Shown here: positions 1 to 7,098 of the stretch, piece after piece | Numbering within the stretch: the stretch's first letter is position 1 | Layout of the letters: each line of letters starts with the position of its first letter | Assembly (NCBI RefSeq): GCF_030128825.1 | Contig: NZ_CP119127.1 | Span: forward strand, 602,001 to 666,000 | DNA: 64,000 nucleotides | From: Sphingobium sp. WTD-1 | GTDB lineage: Bacteria; Pseudomonadota; Alphaproteobacteria; Sphingomonadales; Sphingomonadaceae | Reading direction: 5' to 3' | The notes under the pieces: model-generated | Told to the model about the DNA's origin: nothing | Database searches by the model: none | The model's input: only the letters and a program-made list of their open reading frames with translations | Position numbers and translations under genes: made by a program

Positions 1-44
1 CTTCTCGATGGAAAACCCGGGTCACTTCTCAGTGGAAATCAACA
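1..44. mobile_element. Terminus of an IS21-like insertion sequence (partial)
   Basis: Two imperfect direct repeats, CTTCTCGATGGAAAA at 1-15 and CTTCTCAGTGGAAAT at 25-39, are spaced 24 bases apart, and the segment ends in CA at 43-44. Multiple short terminal repeats and TG...CA ends are characteristic of IS21-family elements. The reading frame of an MgtC-like gene runs into this segment and stops inside it, as expected at an insertion junction. The transposase (istA/istB) would lie to the left, outside the window, so the family call rests only on the end sequence. Confidence 0.5.
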
Positions 45-293
45 CGCAGAAGCTTCGAAGACCCGCAGGGGATCTATATTTCCCTCGCCTTGCAACTGAT
101 TGTGCAGCGCGATTGCGCAGACAGTCATGAGGGCGCTGGTGAAGCAGATGAGGCCATGGGTGCGTAGCCCCGCTGCATGGCCGCGTATCTGTCGGTCGAG
201 CCCCAAAAGCAGGCCGAGCAGAGCAGCAATGCTCAGGCGCAGCAGGACCGGCCCGTCGATAAGGTGGAGCGGGGTATCGGGATTCAGCGTCAT
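39..293 (-). pseudogene. MgtC/SapB-family membrane protein, truncated by the IS end
   Basis: The fragment (84 residues from ATG at 293) matches the N-terminal part of MgtC/SapB inner-membrane proteins: a hydrophobic helix, the GLxxGLDRQxRGHxAGLRTH signature around residues 29-46, then a second helix. After the DPLRV segment, where the family continues with a Gly-rich third helix, the frame ends in TGA within the IS-like terminus. Its ATG overlaps the Ku stop codon (TGATG), so it was probably translated with Ku. Full-length relatives are about 150-230 residues, so this copy is unlikely to work. Confidence 0.65.
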
Positions 294-1171
294 CACGCGC
301 TTTTGCGCTTGGCTGCAGGCGCACGCATATTGCCAGTCGCCGATCCGCTTTTCGACCTCTTCTTCGTCGCTGGGGTGCGAGCCGTTTCTCCTGCTGACTT
401 CTTGAGCGCCGCCATCAGGTCGATGACATTGCCGCCCTTGCGCGCCGGCTCATCGTCCACCTCTTCTATTATCCGCTTCCCCTTGGACTTTTTCTTCTTT
501 TCGATCAGGCGATGGAGCGCATCGACATAGCGATCGCGAAACTCTTCCGGCTTGAAGGGCGCCGTTCGCTTGTCGATGATGCTGGTAGCAAGATCGAGCA
601 TGTCCTCATCCGCCGTATCGGCAGGCAAACCTCGGAAATATGTCTGCGCCTTGGTTACCTCGTCGGCGTAGCGCAGAACTTCCATGACCAGCCCCCGTCC
701 ACAGGGTTTGATCGATACCAGCTGTTCCCGTCCACGGACCGACAATTGGCCAAGTCCGACCTTCTTTGCCTTTCGCAGCGCATCCCGCAGCACCGCATAG
801 GCCTCTTCTGCGAGGTCATCGGCGGGTACGACGAAATAAGGCTTCTCATAATAAAGAACGTCGATCGCATCGGCCTCGACGAACTGGACGAGGTCGAGGG
901 TCTTGCGGCTCTCAATCTTGACCGCTTCGATTTCCTCCTGTTCGAGCAGCACATAATTGCCTTTTGAAAGCTCGAACCCCTTGAGGATCTCATCTCGGTC
1001 GACGGGTCCCACGCCGCTCACGACCTTTTCATAATGGATGGGTTTGCCGGTGGGCTCGTGAATCTGACGAAAGCTGACCGCCGCGCCCGATTTGGTTGCG
1101 GGATACACTTCGACCGGGATGGACACCAGTGCCAGCTTGATCTGGCCCTGCCAAAATGCGCGTGCAGCCAT
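293..1171 (-). CDS. ku: Non-homologous end-joining protein Ku
   Basis: A 292-residue bacterial Ku homologue. It should form a homodimeric ring on DNA double-strand ends and recruit LigD for end joining. The core Ku beta-barrel starts at the conserved AFWQGQIKLALVSIPVEVYPA segment and runs to about residue 250. A Lys/Arg-rich tail follows, typical of the DNA-binding C-terminal extension in bacterial Ku. ATG 1171 was chosen because GGAGG lies 7 bases upstream and homology begins there; the frame stays open upstream without similarity. No ligD lies in the window. An EcfG-like promoter is seen just upstream. Placement beside an IS end and an integrase suggests it may travel with the element. Confidence 0.93.
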   Translation of the reverse strand: MAARAFWQGQIKLALVSIPVEVYPATKSGAAVSFRQIHEPTGKPIHYEKVVSGVGPVDRDEILKGFELSKGNYVLLEQEEIEAVKIESRKTLDLVQFVEADAIDVLYYEKPYFVVPADDLAEEAYAVLRDALRKAKKVGLGQLSVRGREQLVSIKPCGRGLVMEVLRYADEVTKAQTYFRGLPADTADEDMLDLATSIIDKRTAPFKPEEFRDRYVDALHRLIEKKKKSKGKRIIEEVDDEPARKGGNVIDLMAALKKSAGETARTPATKKRSKSGSATGNMRAPAAKRKSA

Positions 1172-1190
1172 GTGCGACCTCCGCGATGAG

Positions 1191-1215
1191 AGCGTGCAAT
1201 CGGCAAGTTGGTTCC
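1191..1215 (-). promoter_or_regulatory. Candidate EcfG (general stress sigma) promoter of ku
   Basis: On the minus strand GGAAC (1215-1211) is followed after 16 bases by CGCT (1194-1191), one mismatch from the alphaproteobacterial EcfG consensus GGAAC-N16/17-CGTT. The predicted start would fall about 15 bases before the Shine-Dalgarno-preceded ATG at 1171. General-stress control of Ku would make biological sense, but the -10 element is imperfect. Confidence 0.4.
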
Positions 1216-1337
1216 GTGATAGCCTCAAACAGAAAGCCGACAGCGCAGCTTCGCCAATCCCATGGGGTGGCAAGGCAAATCATTCATCTTCATGTTGCAA
1301 CCATCTGGCCCCGGCACCTGATCGGGGCATGTCGCTG

Positions 1338-1359
1338 AACTTCCGCGCACGCGGAAGTT
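1338..1359. repeat. Perfect inverted repeat in the ku/reductase intergenic region
   Basis: AACTTCCGCG at 1338-1347 and its exact reverse complement at 1350-1359 are separated by CA. It sits mid-way in the 315-base stretch (1172-1486) between the divergent ku and flavoprotein genes. No T-run follows on either side, so it looks more like a dimeric-regulator operator than a terminator. Apart from this and the ku promoter candidate, nothing else is recognised in that stretch. Confidence 0.5.
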
Positions 1360-1486
1360 GCACAGCAGAGGCATTGCTCAGCCAATTCTCCCTCGAACCG
1401 CAGAACCCATTACGCGCCCAGGTGTTCTTTGCGCGAAGAAGGGATGGGCGCGTTCTGCTGATCCTGGCCCCTCAAGGAGATGACAC

Positions 1487-2095
1487 ATGCCGCTCAAGGC
1501 GCTGGCGCTTAACTGCACGCTCAAGGCGGACTCCCGCCAGGAGAGTTCGACCGACGCGATGATCGCCGTGTTGACGAAGGCCTTCAGCAAGAATGATGTG
1601 ACGGTCAGCGAAACGGTCCGGGTTGCAGCCCTCGACATCAGGCCAGGCGTCAGCTCCGACGAAGGGGATGGCGATGCGTGGCCGGGACTGCGCGAGAAGA
1701 TACTCGCTCATGACATTGTGATCTTCGGAGGACCGATCTGGATGGGGCAGATCAGCAGCACCGCCAAACGCGTCCTGGAGCGGATGGATGCCTTCCTCTC
1801 CGAAACCGACGATAAGGGTCGGATGCCGAGCTATGGGAAGGTCGCTGTCGCAGCAATCGTGGGTAATGAAGATGGCGCCCACTTCTGCTCCGCTCAGCTG
1901 TTCCAGGCTTTGAACGATGTGGGCTGGACGATCCCCGCTGTTGCGGCCTGCTATTGGGTCGGCGAAGCGATGGGGTCGGTCGATTTCAAGGATCTCGGCG
2001 AGACGCCGGAGGCGGTAATGAAGACGGCGGAAATGGTCGCCGGCAATGCCGCGCATCTCGCAAGCCTGCTTCAGTCCAGCCCTTATCCAGGCTGA
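1487..2095 (+). CDS. NAD(P)H-dependent FMN reductase / flavodoxin-fold protein
   Basis: A 202-residue protein of the flavodoxin-like NADPH-dependent FMN reductase family. The N-terminal beta-strand LKALALNCTLK is followed by a Ser-rich phosphate-binding loop. The HDIVIFGGPIWMGQISSTAKRVLERMD segment (about residues 75-100) is the conserved flavin-contact region. Residues 120-165 resemble the end of the fold. AAGGAG lies 6 bases before ATG 1487. It is followed 5 bases later by a cation transporter gene, so the two probably form one transcript. Substrate unknown; quinone or other electron-acceptor reduction is possible. Confidence 0.8.
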   Translation: MPLKALALNCTLKADSRQESSTDAMIAVLTKAFSKNDVTVSETVRVAALDIRPGVSSDEGDGDAWPGLREKILAHDIVIFGGPIWMGQISSTAKRVLERMDAFLSETDDKGRMPSYGKVAVAAIVGNEDGAHFCSAQLFQALNDVGWTIPAVAACYWVGEAMGSVDFKDLGETPEAVMKTAEMVAGNAAHLASLLQSSPYPG

Positions 2096-2100
2096 ACGCG

Positions 2101-3048
2101 ATGGCCGGTCTGTCACGCCAAATCCGCGAAAATATCGTCCTCTACGGCGCGCTTTTCGCCAATGTCGGGATAGCGGTCGCCAAGTTCGCGGCGGCAGCGA
2201 TCAGTGGCTCTTCTTCCATGCTGACCGAGGGTGTCCACTCGCTGGTCGATAGCGGAAATCAGGTTCTGCTGCTCTATGGTCAGGCAAAGGCGAGACGTCC
2301 CGCCGACGCCACCCATCCCTTCGGCTATGGCCGCGAACTCTATTTCTGGGCCTTCGTCGTCGCGATCCTGATCTTTGCCGTCGGCGCGGGCGTTTCGATC
2401 TACGAGGGCTGGTTGCACATCGCCGAACCTGAGCCCTTGCGTGATCCGACGATCAATTATGTGGTGCTGGGTGTCGCTGTGTTGCTTGAAGGAACAAGCT
2501 GGTTCATTGCGGTGCGCGAATTCAACGGCAAGCGCGGTGCCAGCAGTTGGTGGCAATCGATCCGCCGATCCAAGGATCCCGCCGGGTTCATTGTCCTGTT
2601 CGAGGACAGCGCTGCGCTGATCGGCCTCGCCATTGCAGGCATCGGCGTCTGGGCCAGCCACTATTTCGCAAATCCACGGATTGACGGTTTTGCATCGATT
2701 GCCATTGGTCTCATTCTGGCTGGCGTCGCTATTCTGCTTGCGCGCGAAGCCAAGGGCCTGTTGATCGGCGAAAGCGCCGACCCGGCCATCATTTCGGTTC
2801 TATGGACCATTCTCGCCAAGCGGTCGCAGATTAGTGCGGTCAATCATGTCCGTACGATCCATACCGCGCCTAATGCCGTTTTCGTAGCGATCAGTGCTGA
2901 TTTCGTCGACGATCTGCCGATGGGAGATGCAGAGCGTCTGATCGAGGATATTGAACGCGAAATGAAGGCTTGCGTCCCCGATCTGACGTCCATTTACATC
3001 CGGCCGGAAAAGCAGTCGGATGCTGTGCGACAAACACCGCCGGCCTAA
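2101..3048 (+). CDS. Cation diffusion facilitator (CDF) family transporter
   Basis: A 315-residue inner-membrane cation/proton antiporter of the CDF family, closest in appearance to the ZnT9/YdfM-like branch. The first metal-site motif HSLVD (H45, D49) lies in helix 2 after the conserved SGSSSMLTEG segment. THPFGYGRELYFWAF follows at about 75-88, and a HYF...RIDG motif near residue 190 marks helix 5. The C-terminal third is the cytoplasmic ferredoxin-like domain. ATG 2101 was chosen because it begins the family homology; upstream in-frame sequence is the preceding gene read in another frame. Likely substrates are Zn, Co, Fe or Mn; none can be specified. Its 3' end overlaps the convergent transporter by 3 bases. 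Confidence 0.85.
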   Translation: MAGLSRQIRENIVLYGALFANVGIAVAKFAAAAISGSSSMLTEGVHSLVDSGNQVLLLYGQAKARRPADATHPFGYGRELYFWAFVVAILIFAVGAGVSIYEGWLHIAEPEPLRDPTINYVVLGVAVLLEGTSWFIAVREFNGKRGASSWWQSIRRSKDPAGFIVLFEDSAALIGLAIAGIGVWASHYFANPRIDGFASIAIGLILAGVAILLAREAKGLLIGESADPAIISVLWTILAKRSQISAVNHVRTIHTAPNAVFVAISADFVDDLPMGDAERLIEDIEREMKACVPDLTSIYIRPEKQSDAVRQTPPA

Positions 3049-3980
3049 TTTCCTTCCTCGCGTCCAACAGGCGGGATGAAGCTCACCTGTGCCAACCGCC
3101 ACGCCCTGTCCTCACCCTCCGGCCAATAATGGCGCGGGTGACGGCATTCGCCCGGTGGATGCGTATCATGCACTTCGGCGCGAATAAGGCGGCCGGTTTC
3201 CCGCAGCCGTATCGTGGCACCGGGAAATTCAGCGCTGAGGCGATCACACAGGCTTTGCGCATCATCCGAAAGATCAGTGCTGGAGAGCGCCCTTGGCGCA
3301 CCATCGACCAGTTCTGCCGTGGAAGAGCGCAACGCCTTGATACCGTCATTAAGGACATCGAGCGAAATGATTGCTGCTGCCAACGCGTCAGCCCACCACC
3401 AGCCAAGCCCCAGCCCAATGACACCGGCGAGCCCCGCCGCCCCGGTCAGCCAATTGGCCTTGTTCATGAGTGCGTCGGTATGCAGCAGCTTGTCGTTGAG
3501 AGCCTGCGCCAGCGGAAGTTCCTTCCGGCCGATGAAGAGCGGCGGGATGAGGGAGTAGATCTGGGCGGCGATCATCAGCCATCCCAACCAGATATCATGC
3601 CCCAAAATGACGATCGATCCGACGGTTGCGTGCTCCTGCGAGCCCAGCGCCATCATCGCATTGTAGAGAAGCAGCGCGCCGACGGCAGTCAGTGCAACAG
3701 CCGCCACAAAGAAACCGAGGCCGTTGACCCGCTCGAAACCGAAAGGAAAGCGGCGCGATCGATGGGCGCGACGCTCCATATGCGCGGCGATCAGGAACAT
3801 GACAGGCGGAACCAGGCCCAGCGTGTCCTCTATCCACGCGGTCTTCATCGTCTGGCTCTGACCAAGCACTAGGCCCATCGTCACGATGATGGTTAGAGTC
3901 CAGAAGATGTTCCAATATTCCAGGCGCACCGCCCGCGCCATCGTCTCGCGCAGCTCATCGGGAAGACTTGTATCGCTCAT
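3045..3980 (-). CDS. CDF-like cation transporter (COG3965 type)
   Basis: A 311-residue polytopic membrane protein with five or six predicted helices, of the divergent cation-efflux group related to CDF proteins. An acidic residue in TAWIEDTLGLVPP and the LLHTDALMNKANWLTG and WWWADALAAAIISLD segments supply His/Asp positions like those of CDF metal sites. The FPFGFERVNGLGFF loop parallels the HPFGYGR loop of the neighbouring CDF gene. ATG 3980 was chosen: upstream in-frame codons overlap the lipoprotein gene. That lipoprotein's frame ends in an ATGA overlap at 3977-3980, so the pair is translationally coupled. Two unrelated CDF-type genes face each other here, suggesting a metal-stress module. 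Confidence 0.75.
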   Translation of the reverse strand: MSDTSLPDELRETMARAVRLEYWNIFWTLTIIVTMGLVLGQSQTMKTAWIEDTLGLVPPVMFLIAAHMERRAHRSRRFPFGFERVNGLGFFVAAVALTAVGALLLYNAMMALGSQEHATVGSIVILGHDIWLGWLMIAAQIYSLIPPLFIGRKELPLAQALNDKLLHTDALMNKANWLTGAAGLAGVIGLGLGWWWADALAAAIISLDVLNDGIKALRSSTAELVDGAPRALSSTDLSDDAQSLCDRLSAEFPGATIRLRETGRLIRAEVHDTHPPGECRHPRHYWPEGEDRAWRLAQVSFIPPVGREEGN

Positions 3981-4423
3981 TCGTCGCGCGCCTCCTGCGA
4001 AATCGCGCGGCTCGCACGCTCGATTGTCATGATCCACCGGTTCTCGCCGTTGCGCATGGCCGCCTTGAGTTGCAGCGGCGCGTCTTTCGTTCCCGTCGTC
4101 GAGAGAGGCGGACCAAATGCCACATCCATCGCCCAGGGGCTCTCGGCCGAAAAACGTCCGATCACCAGGTCAAGCGTACCGTCGTCAAGCTGCTGGAAAA
4201 GTGCCTCGCCCGCGCCTGGCCGCCATTGTGCCTTCGCGCGGGTTCGCCGCTCGATTTCATATACCAGCGTCCGGACTTGTGCCGCTTCGTGCACAGTGGG
4301 ATCCGCGAGTGCGACCGTGAAGCTTCGTCGCTCAGCAATCCGCTTCGATGTGCCGGCCGGATCGCGAGGCAATATATCGCATGCGGCGAGGAGAGAAACG
4401 GCAAGGATTATCGCGCGCTTCAT
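3977..4423 (-). CDS. Small lipoprotein, possible solute-binding-like domain
   Basis: A 148-residue protein with a lipoprotein signal (hydrophobic segment then LLAAC, lipidated Cys at 15). The mature part begins with a strand FTVALADP and contains ALFQQLDDGTLDLVIGRFSAESPW, which reads like the start of a type-2 periplasmic solute-binding domain (a binding loop around an 'LxxGxxDxxIG' motif). It is much shorter than a full binding protein (about 250 residues). It is coupled by ATGA to the downstream transporter gene and may present or sense its cation. Function not established. Confidence 0.6.
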   Translation of the reverse strand: MKRAIILAVSLLAACDILPRDPAGTSKRIAERRSFTVALADPTVHEAAQVRTLVYEIERRTRAKAQWRPGAGEALFQQLDDGTLDLVIGRFSAESPWAMDVAFGPPLSTTGTKDAPLQLKAAMRNGENRWIMTIERASRAISQEARDE

Positions 4424-4764
4424 TGTTCGCGCGTCCTGTGATCGATGCGAATGTGGAGGCGGCAGGAATGAAATTCATTTCGAGCCCGGTCGACTGTGCC
4501 AGCCCGCCAGGCCTGGATCATCTGTGCTGTGAGAGTGGCATCGGGGATATTGTCGCCACCACAGTCCTGCGCTTTCCTGGGCCGCGCCCTGAGCGAGCTC
4601 GCGTCGAGGGCCGCGGCTCCGCGCGTCGAAGCACAAACGAAGGCAATCGAAGAGCGATTGATGATTGGGGATGCTAACTGGGCGGTTTCCGTCCTGCCGC
4701 TGAATAAGGCTGCGCTTTGCGGGACCAAAGCATCGCGCGTCTGGGCATCTGCCTCTTTCATATG
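4420..4764 (-). CDS. Hypothetical protein (doubtful)
   Basis: A 114-codon frame that ends in an ATGA overlap with the lipoprotein gene, the arrangement used by the other genes of this small operon. No family is recognised, there is no signal peptide or membrane segment, and third-position GC is lower than in neighbours. ATG 4764 has only a weak GGTGAG upstream; an upstream alternative at 4872 is also open. It could be a remnant or a chance frame. The rest of the interval to the integrase (4765-4953) shows no gene. Confidence 0.3.
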   Translation of the reverse strand, partial: HMKEADAQTRDALVPQSAALFSGRTETAQLASPIINRSSIAFVCASTRGAAALDASSLRARPRKAQDCGGDNIPDATLTAQMIQAWRAGTVDRARNEFHSCRLHIRIDHRTREQ

Positions 4765-4953
4765 TCTCACCGCTTGGGATGATCCGGCTCGCCTCCTCGG
4801 CACGAAGAGGCCACCATCACATTCTTCGGAATAGTTGCAGGCTGATAACGTCTGGTAGCGAAAAAGAGCCATCGCTCTGGCGTAGATGCTTCGCTGAAAA
4901 ACGGCCGACCTCGCATAAGGGGCTTATCTCCATGTCATGATGGTGGAGGGCGA

Positions 4954-6192
4954 TCATCTGCACCCTCGCAAAAGTTCATCGATATACTCGGCTACCGCCG
5001 TTGCGGCCGCGCGCAGCGGCTCGTCGATATGGATGTAGCGCTGCGTGACGCCGCGGGACGCGTGTCCCAGCAGTGCCGCAATCGTGAGTTCGGAGTAGCC
5101 AAGCCCGCCTGCGACACTTGCGAAAGTGTGGCGCAAGACATGCGGTGTCACGCCTTCGAGTCCTGCTCGATGGCAAATTCTATCCAAGACCCGCACTATG
5201 CCGATGAAGTGGCCTTCTCCCCAATCGGCTGGGAAGAAATATCGCGAACCCGAATCGGCCTGCGCCGAAAGAAGCTGGAGAGCAGGCTGACCTATCACGC
5301 GTCGTTGCGCCCCCGTTTTTGTCGTCCTGAAGTGGATCGCGCTCTCCTCATCAAGGAGCCAGTCGCGCTCGAGACTGAGTGCTTCGAGCCGACGAAAGCC
5401 AGTCAGCAACAGCAATCGGATCACGGCTATCCCGGTAGGATGCTCGTCATCTGCTTCAGCTTCTCTGAGCGCTATGCCGAGCTTCCTGATCTCAGCCTGA
5501 GAGAGCCACCTCATTTTGGGCGTGCTCGCAATTCTGCGAATGCCTCTCGCGGGATTTCTTTCGATTTCGCCAAGTCGTACGGCATGTTCGAAAATCGAGT
5601 GAAGCGTAGACATGCAGCGCGAGGCTACGCCTTCGCCGCCTTTGGTGGCTCCCCCACGACTGCCCACCCTGGGCTTGGAGGTCGCACCAGCAGCGATGTC
5701 GGCTTGGGCGCCTTCGATATCACCGAGCTTCAATGTGGCAATTATTCTGTGGCCTAGCAACGGACGGATATGGGCATCGACACGACTTCGATCCATAGTC
5801 AGAGTGGATGCCTTGATCGGCTTGCGGCTTCTGCCGATGATTTTGCCGGCTGAGGCTCGCTCAAGGTACCAGTCACAAATCTGGTCTACAGTATAGCCCT
5901 GCCCGCTCGACCGGGCATCCTCGACAGGGTCTCGCCCATTGGCGACATCGCCAAGAATGATGCGAGCCTGCCGCCTAGCTTCCTCCACAGTCATCAACCC
6001 GAACCGACCGATCACCTTTCTACGGCTCTGTCCGTTCGGCAAACGGTACTGAACGACGAAACTTCGCCGGCTCTGGCCGATAGAAACACCGAAGCCACGC
6101 AGCTCGCTGTCCCACAGAAGATGATTCGAACCTTTGACCCCATCTTTCGAAGGTTTCTGAGCTTCGATGAGCGTTTTTGTGATTTTCGCCAT
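4954..6192 (-). CDS. Tyrosine recombinase (P4-type integrase)
   Basis: A 412-residue site-specific recombinase. The N-terminal DUF4102-like arm-binding region is at about 1-95 (LLWDSELRGFGVSI...RRKVIGRFGLMTVEEARRQA). A SAM-like core-binding region follows at about 100-215, then the catalytic domain with R267, K292, H351-x-x-R354, H377 and nucleophile Y386, so all active-site residues are present. It is transcribed away from the tRNA-Gly fragment that starts 211 bases upstream. This is the usual arrangement for an integrase beside its attachment site, so it probably mobilised the element to its left. Confidence 0.93.
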   Translation of the reverse strand: MAKITKTLIEAQKPSKDGVKGSNHLLWDSELRGFGVSIGQSRRSFVVQYRLPNGQSRRKVIGRFGLMTVEEARRQARIILGDVANGRDPVEDARSSGQGYTVDQICDWYLERASAGKIIGRSRKPIKASTLTMDRSRVDAHIRPLLGHRIIATLKLGDIEGAQADIAAGATSKPRVGSRGGATKGGEGVASRCMSTLHSIFEHAVRLGEIERNPARGIRRIASTPKMRWLSQAEIRKLGIALREAEADDEHPTGIAVIRLLLLTGFRRLEALSLERDWLLDEESAIHFRTTKTGAQRRVIGQPALQLLSAQADSGSRYFFPADWGEGHFIGIVRVLDRICHRAGLEGVTPHVLRHTFASVAGGLGYSELTIAALLGHASRGVTQRYIHIDEPLRAAATAVAEYIDELLRGCR

Positions 6193-6403
6193 GATTTCAG
6201 TCGCCTGCCAAATGACCCAAAAATCTGCTTACTTTTTCCCGATTTCGACCTGATTTTGCTTATTTTATAAGTCCTGGAGGTCAAATCCGGGCGTAGGGCA
6301 GGATAACACTGACGAATCTCGATCGCAAACAAACGGCAGAAATGCGTGCTTTTTGCTGTTTTAGGATAGAATCGAAAAACACAGAAAATATGCTTCGGGC
6401 GAA

Positions 6404-6448
6404 TTGCCAAGGTTGGGGTCGAGGGTTCGAATCCCTTCGCCCGCTCCA
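6404..6448 (+). other. 3' fragment of tRNA-Gly(GCC): probable att site
   Basis: Positions 6404-6448 match the 3' half of a glycine tRNA. They include the anticodon loop TTGCCAA, the variable region GGGGTC, the T-arm GAGGGTTCGAATCCCTT and the acceptor strand CGCCCGC-T-CCA. The D-arm and 5' acceptor strand are missing: the upstream bases are AT-rich integrase-leader sequence. Tyrosine recombinases of this type integrate at tRNA 3' ends and duplicate that end. This is therefore best read as the distal att copy, with the intact tRNA gene at the other end of the element, left of the window. Confidence 0.8.
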
Positions 6449-6472
6449 GATTTTCCTCTTCAGAGGAAAATC
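6449..6472 (+). terminator. Stem-loop directly after the tRNA-Gly 3' end
   Basis: GATTTTCCTCT at 6449-6459 and its reverse complement at 6462-6472 form an 11-bp hairpin with a 2-base loop, starting at the base after the tRNA CCA. It is probably the original terminator or processing structure of the chromosomal tRNA gene, marking the start of core DNA. The rest of the 6193-6626 interval (integrase leader and 6473-6626) holds no recognisable gene. Confidence 0.5.
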
Positions 6473-6626
6473 CATTAACTTGCCGATGCAGACAAGCCTT
6501 TGTTTAAAAGGCAGTTCACCAGAATAGAAATCGTTTGCATCGGTTGGCATGGCCGACCGCATCAATGCAGCACGGGGCAATCGGGCGCCATCGACGGGAT
6601 GGCCGGCAGCGCCCTCACAGATATGC

Positions 6627-7043
6627 TCAGACGAGCGTCTGCATGTCGTAGACCACGACCTTCTGCCACAGATGTTCGCAGGATTTGACGAAGGCCTGAT
6701 GGATTTCGTGGTCCTGATAGACTTTCTGGTCGACCGCATTGTCGAAAATCATCAGTTCCGACACGTCGAAGGAGGAATCGACCACATCGCGCTTTTCGGT
6801 GCTGGCGGGCACGCCGATCTGCAGGTCGCGGATCACGGGGATCGCGCGCAGCGTGCGCAGGCCGGCGATCAACTGGTCGCGATCTGCCTGGTTGCCCGGC
6901 CGCTTCAGCCAGAAGAAGACATGATGGACCAGCTTCGCCTGAACCGGGGTCGCGGCCTGTGCGGAGGCCTGTGTCGAGGACAGGGCCATGCCTGCGCCGC
7001 CCAATGCCATCATCGCCGCCAATTCCCTTCTGCTCGTTTCCAT
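6627..7043 (-). CDS. Exported Dabb (stress-responsive alpha/beta-barrel) domain protein
   Basis: A 138-residue protein with a twin-arginine-type signal (TSRREL then a hydrophobic stretch, cleavage near AxA at about 25-30). A Dabb ferredoxin-like dimeric barrel follows: LVHHVFFWLK, LRTLRAIPVIRDLQIG and the closing MIFDN...YQDHEIHQAFVKSCEHLWQKVVVYD. ATG 7043 has GGGGA upstream. It is the last gene of the minus-strand glycoside operon, after the LacI gene. Dabb proteins bind or transform small molecules; periplasmic export beside a 3-keto-glycoside pathway suggests a role on the sugar or aglycone. That role is inference. Confidence 0.8.
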   Translation of the reverse strand: METSRRELAAMMALGGAGMALSSTQASAQAATPVQAKLVHHVFFWLKRPGNQADRDQLIAGLRTLRAIPVIRDLQIGVPASTEKRDVVDSSFDVSELMIFDNAVDQKVYQDHEIHQAFVKSCEHLWQKVVVYDMQTLV

Positions 7044-7098
7044 GATGCTCTGTCCCCTGTTGCTGAAAGGGCGGCGATCCGCGCAACCCGGTGAAGCC

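Noticed and set aside
1172..1273. N-terminal extension of Ku to 1273
   Set aside because: No similarity to Ku; GGAGG lies immediately before the ATG at 1171.
6012..6739. Two minus-strand frames around the tRNA-Gly fragment
   Set aside because: One overlaps the integrase in another frame; the other spans the att site and a hairpin; neither has a ribosome site or recognisable domain.
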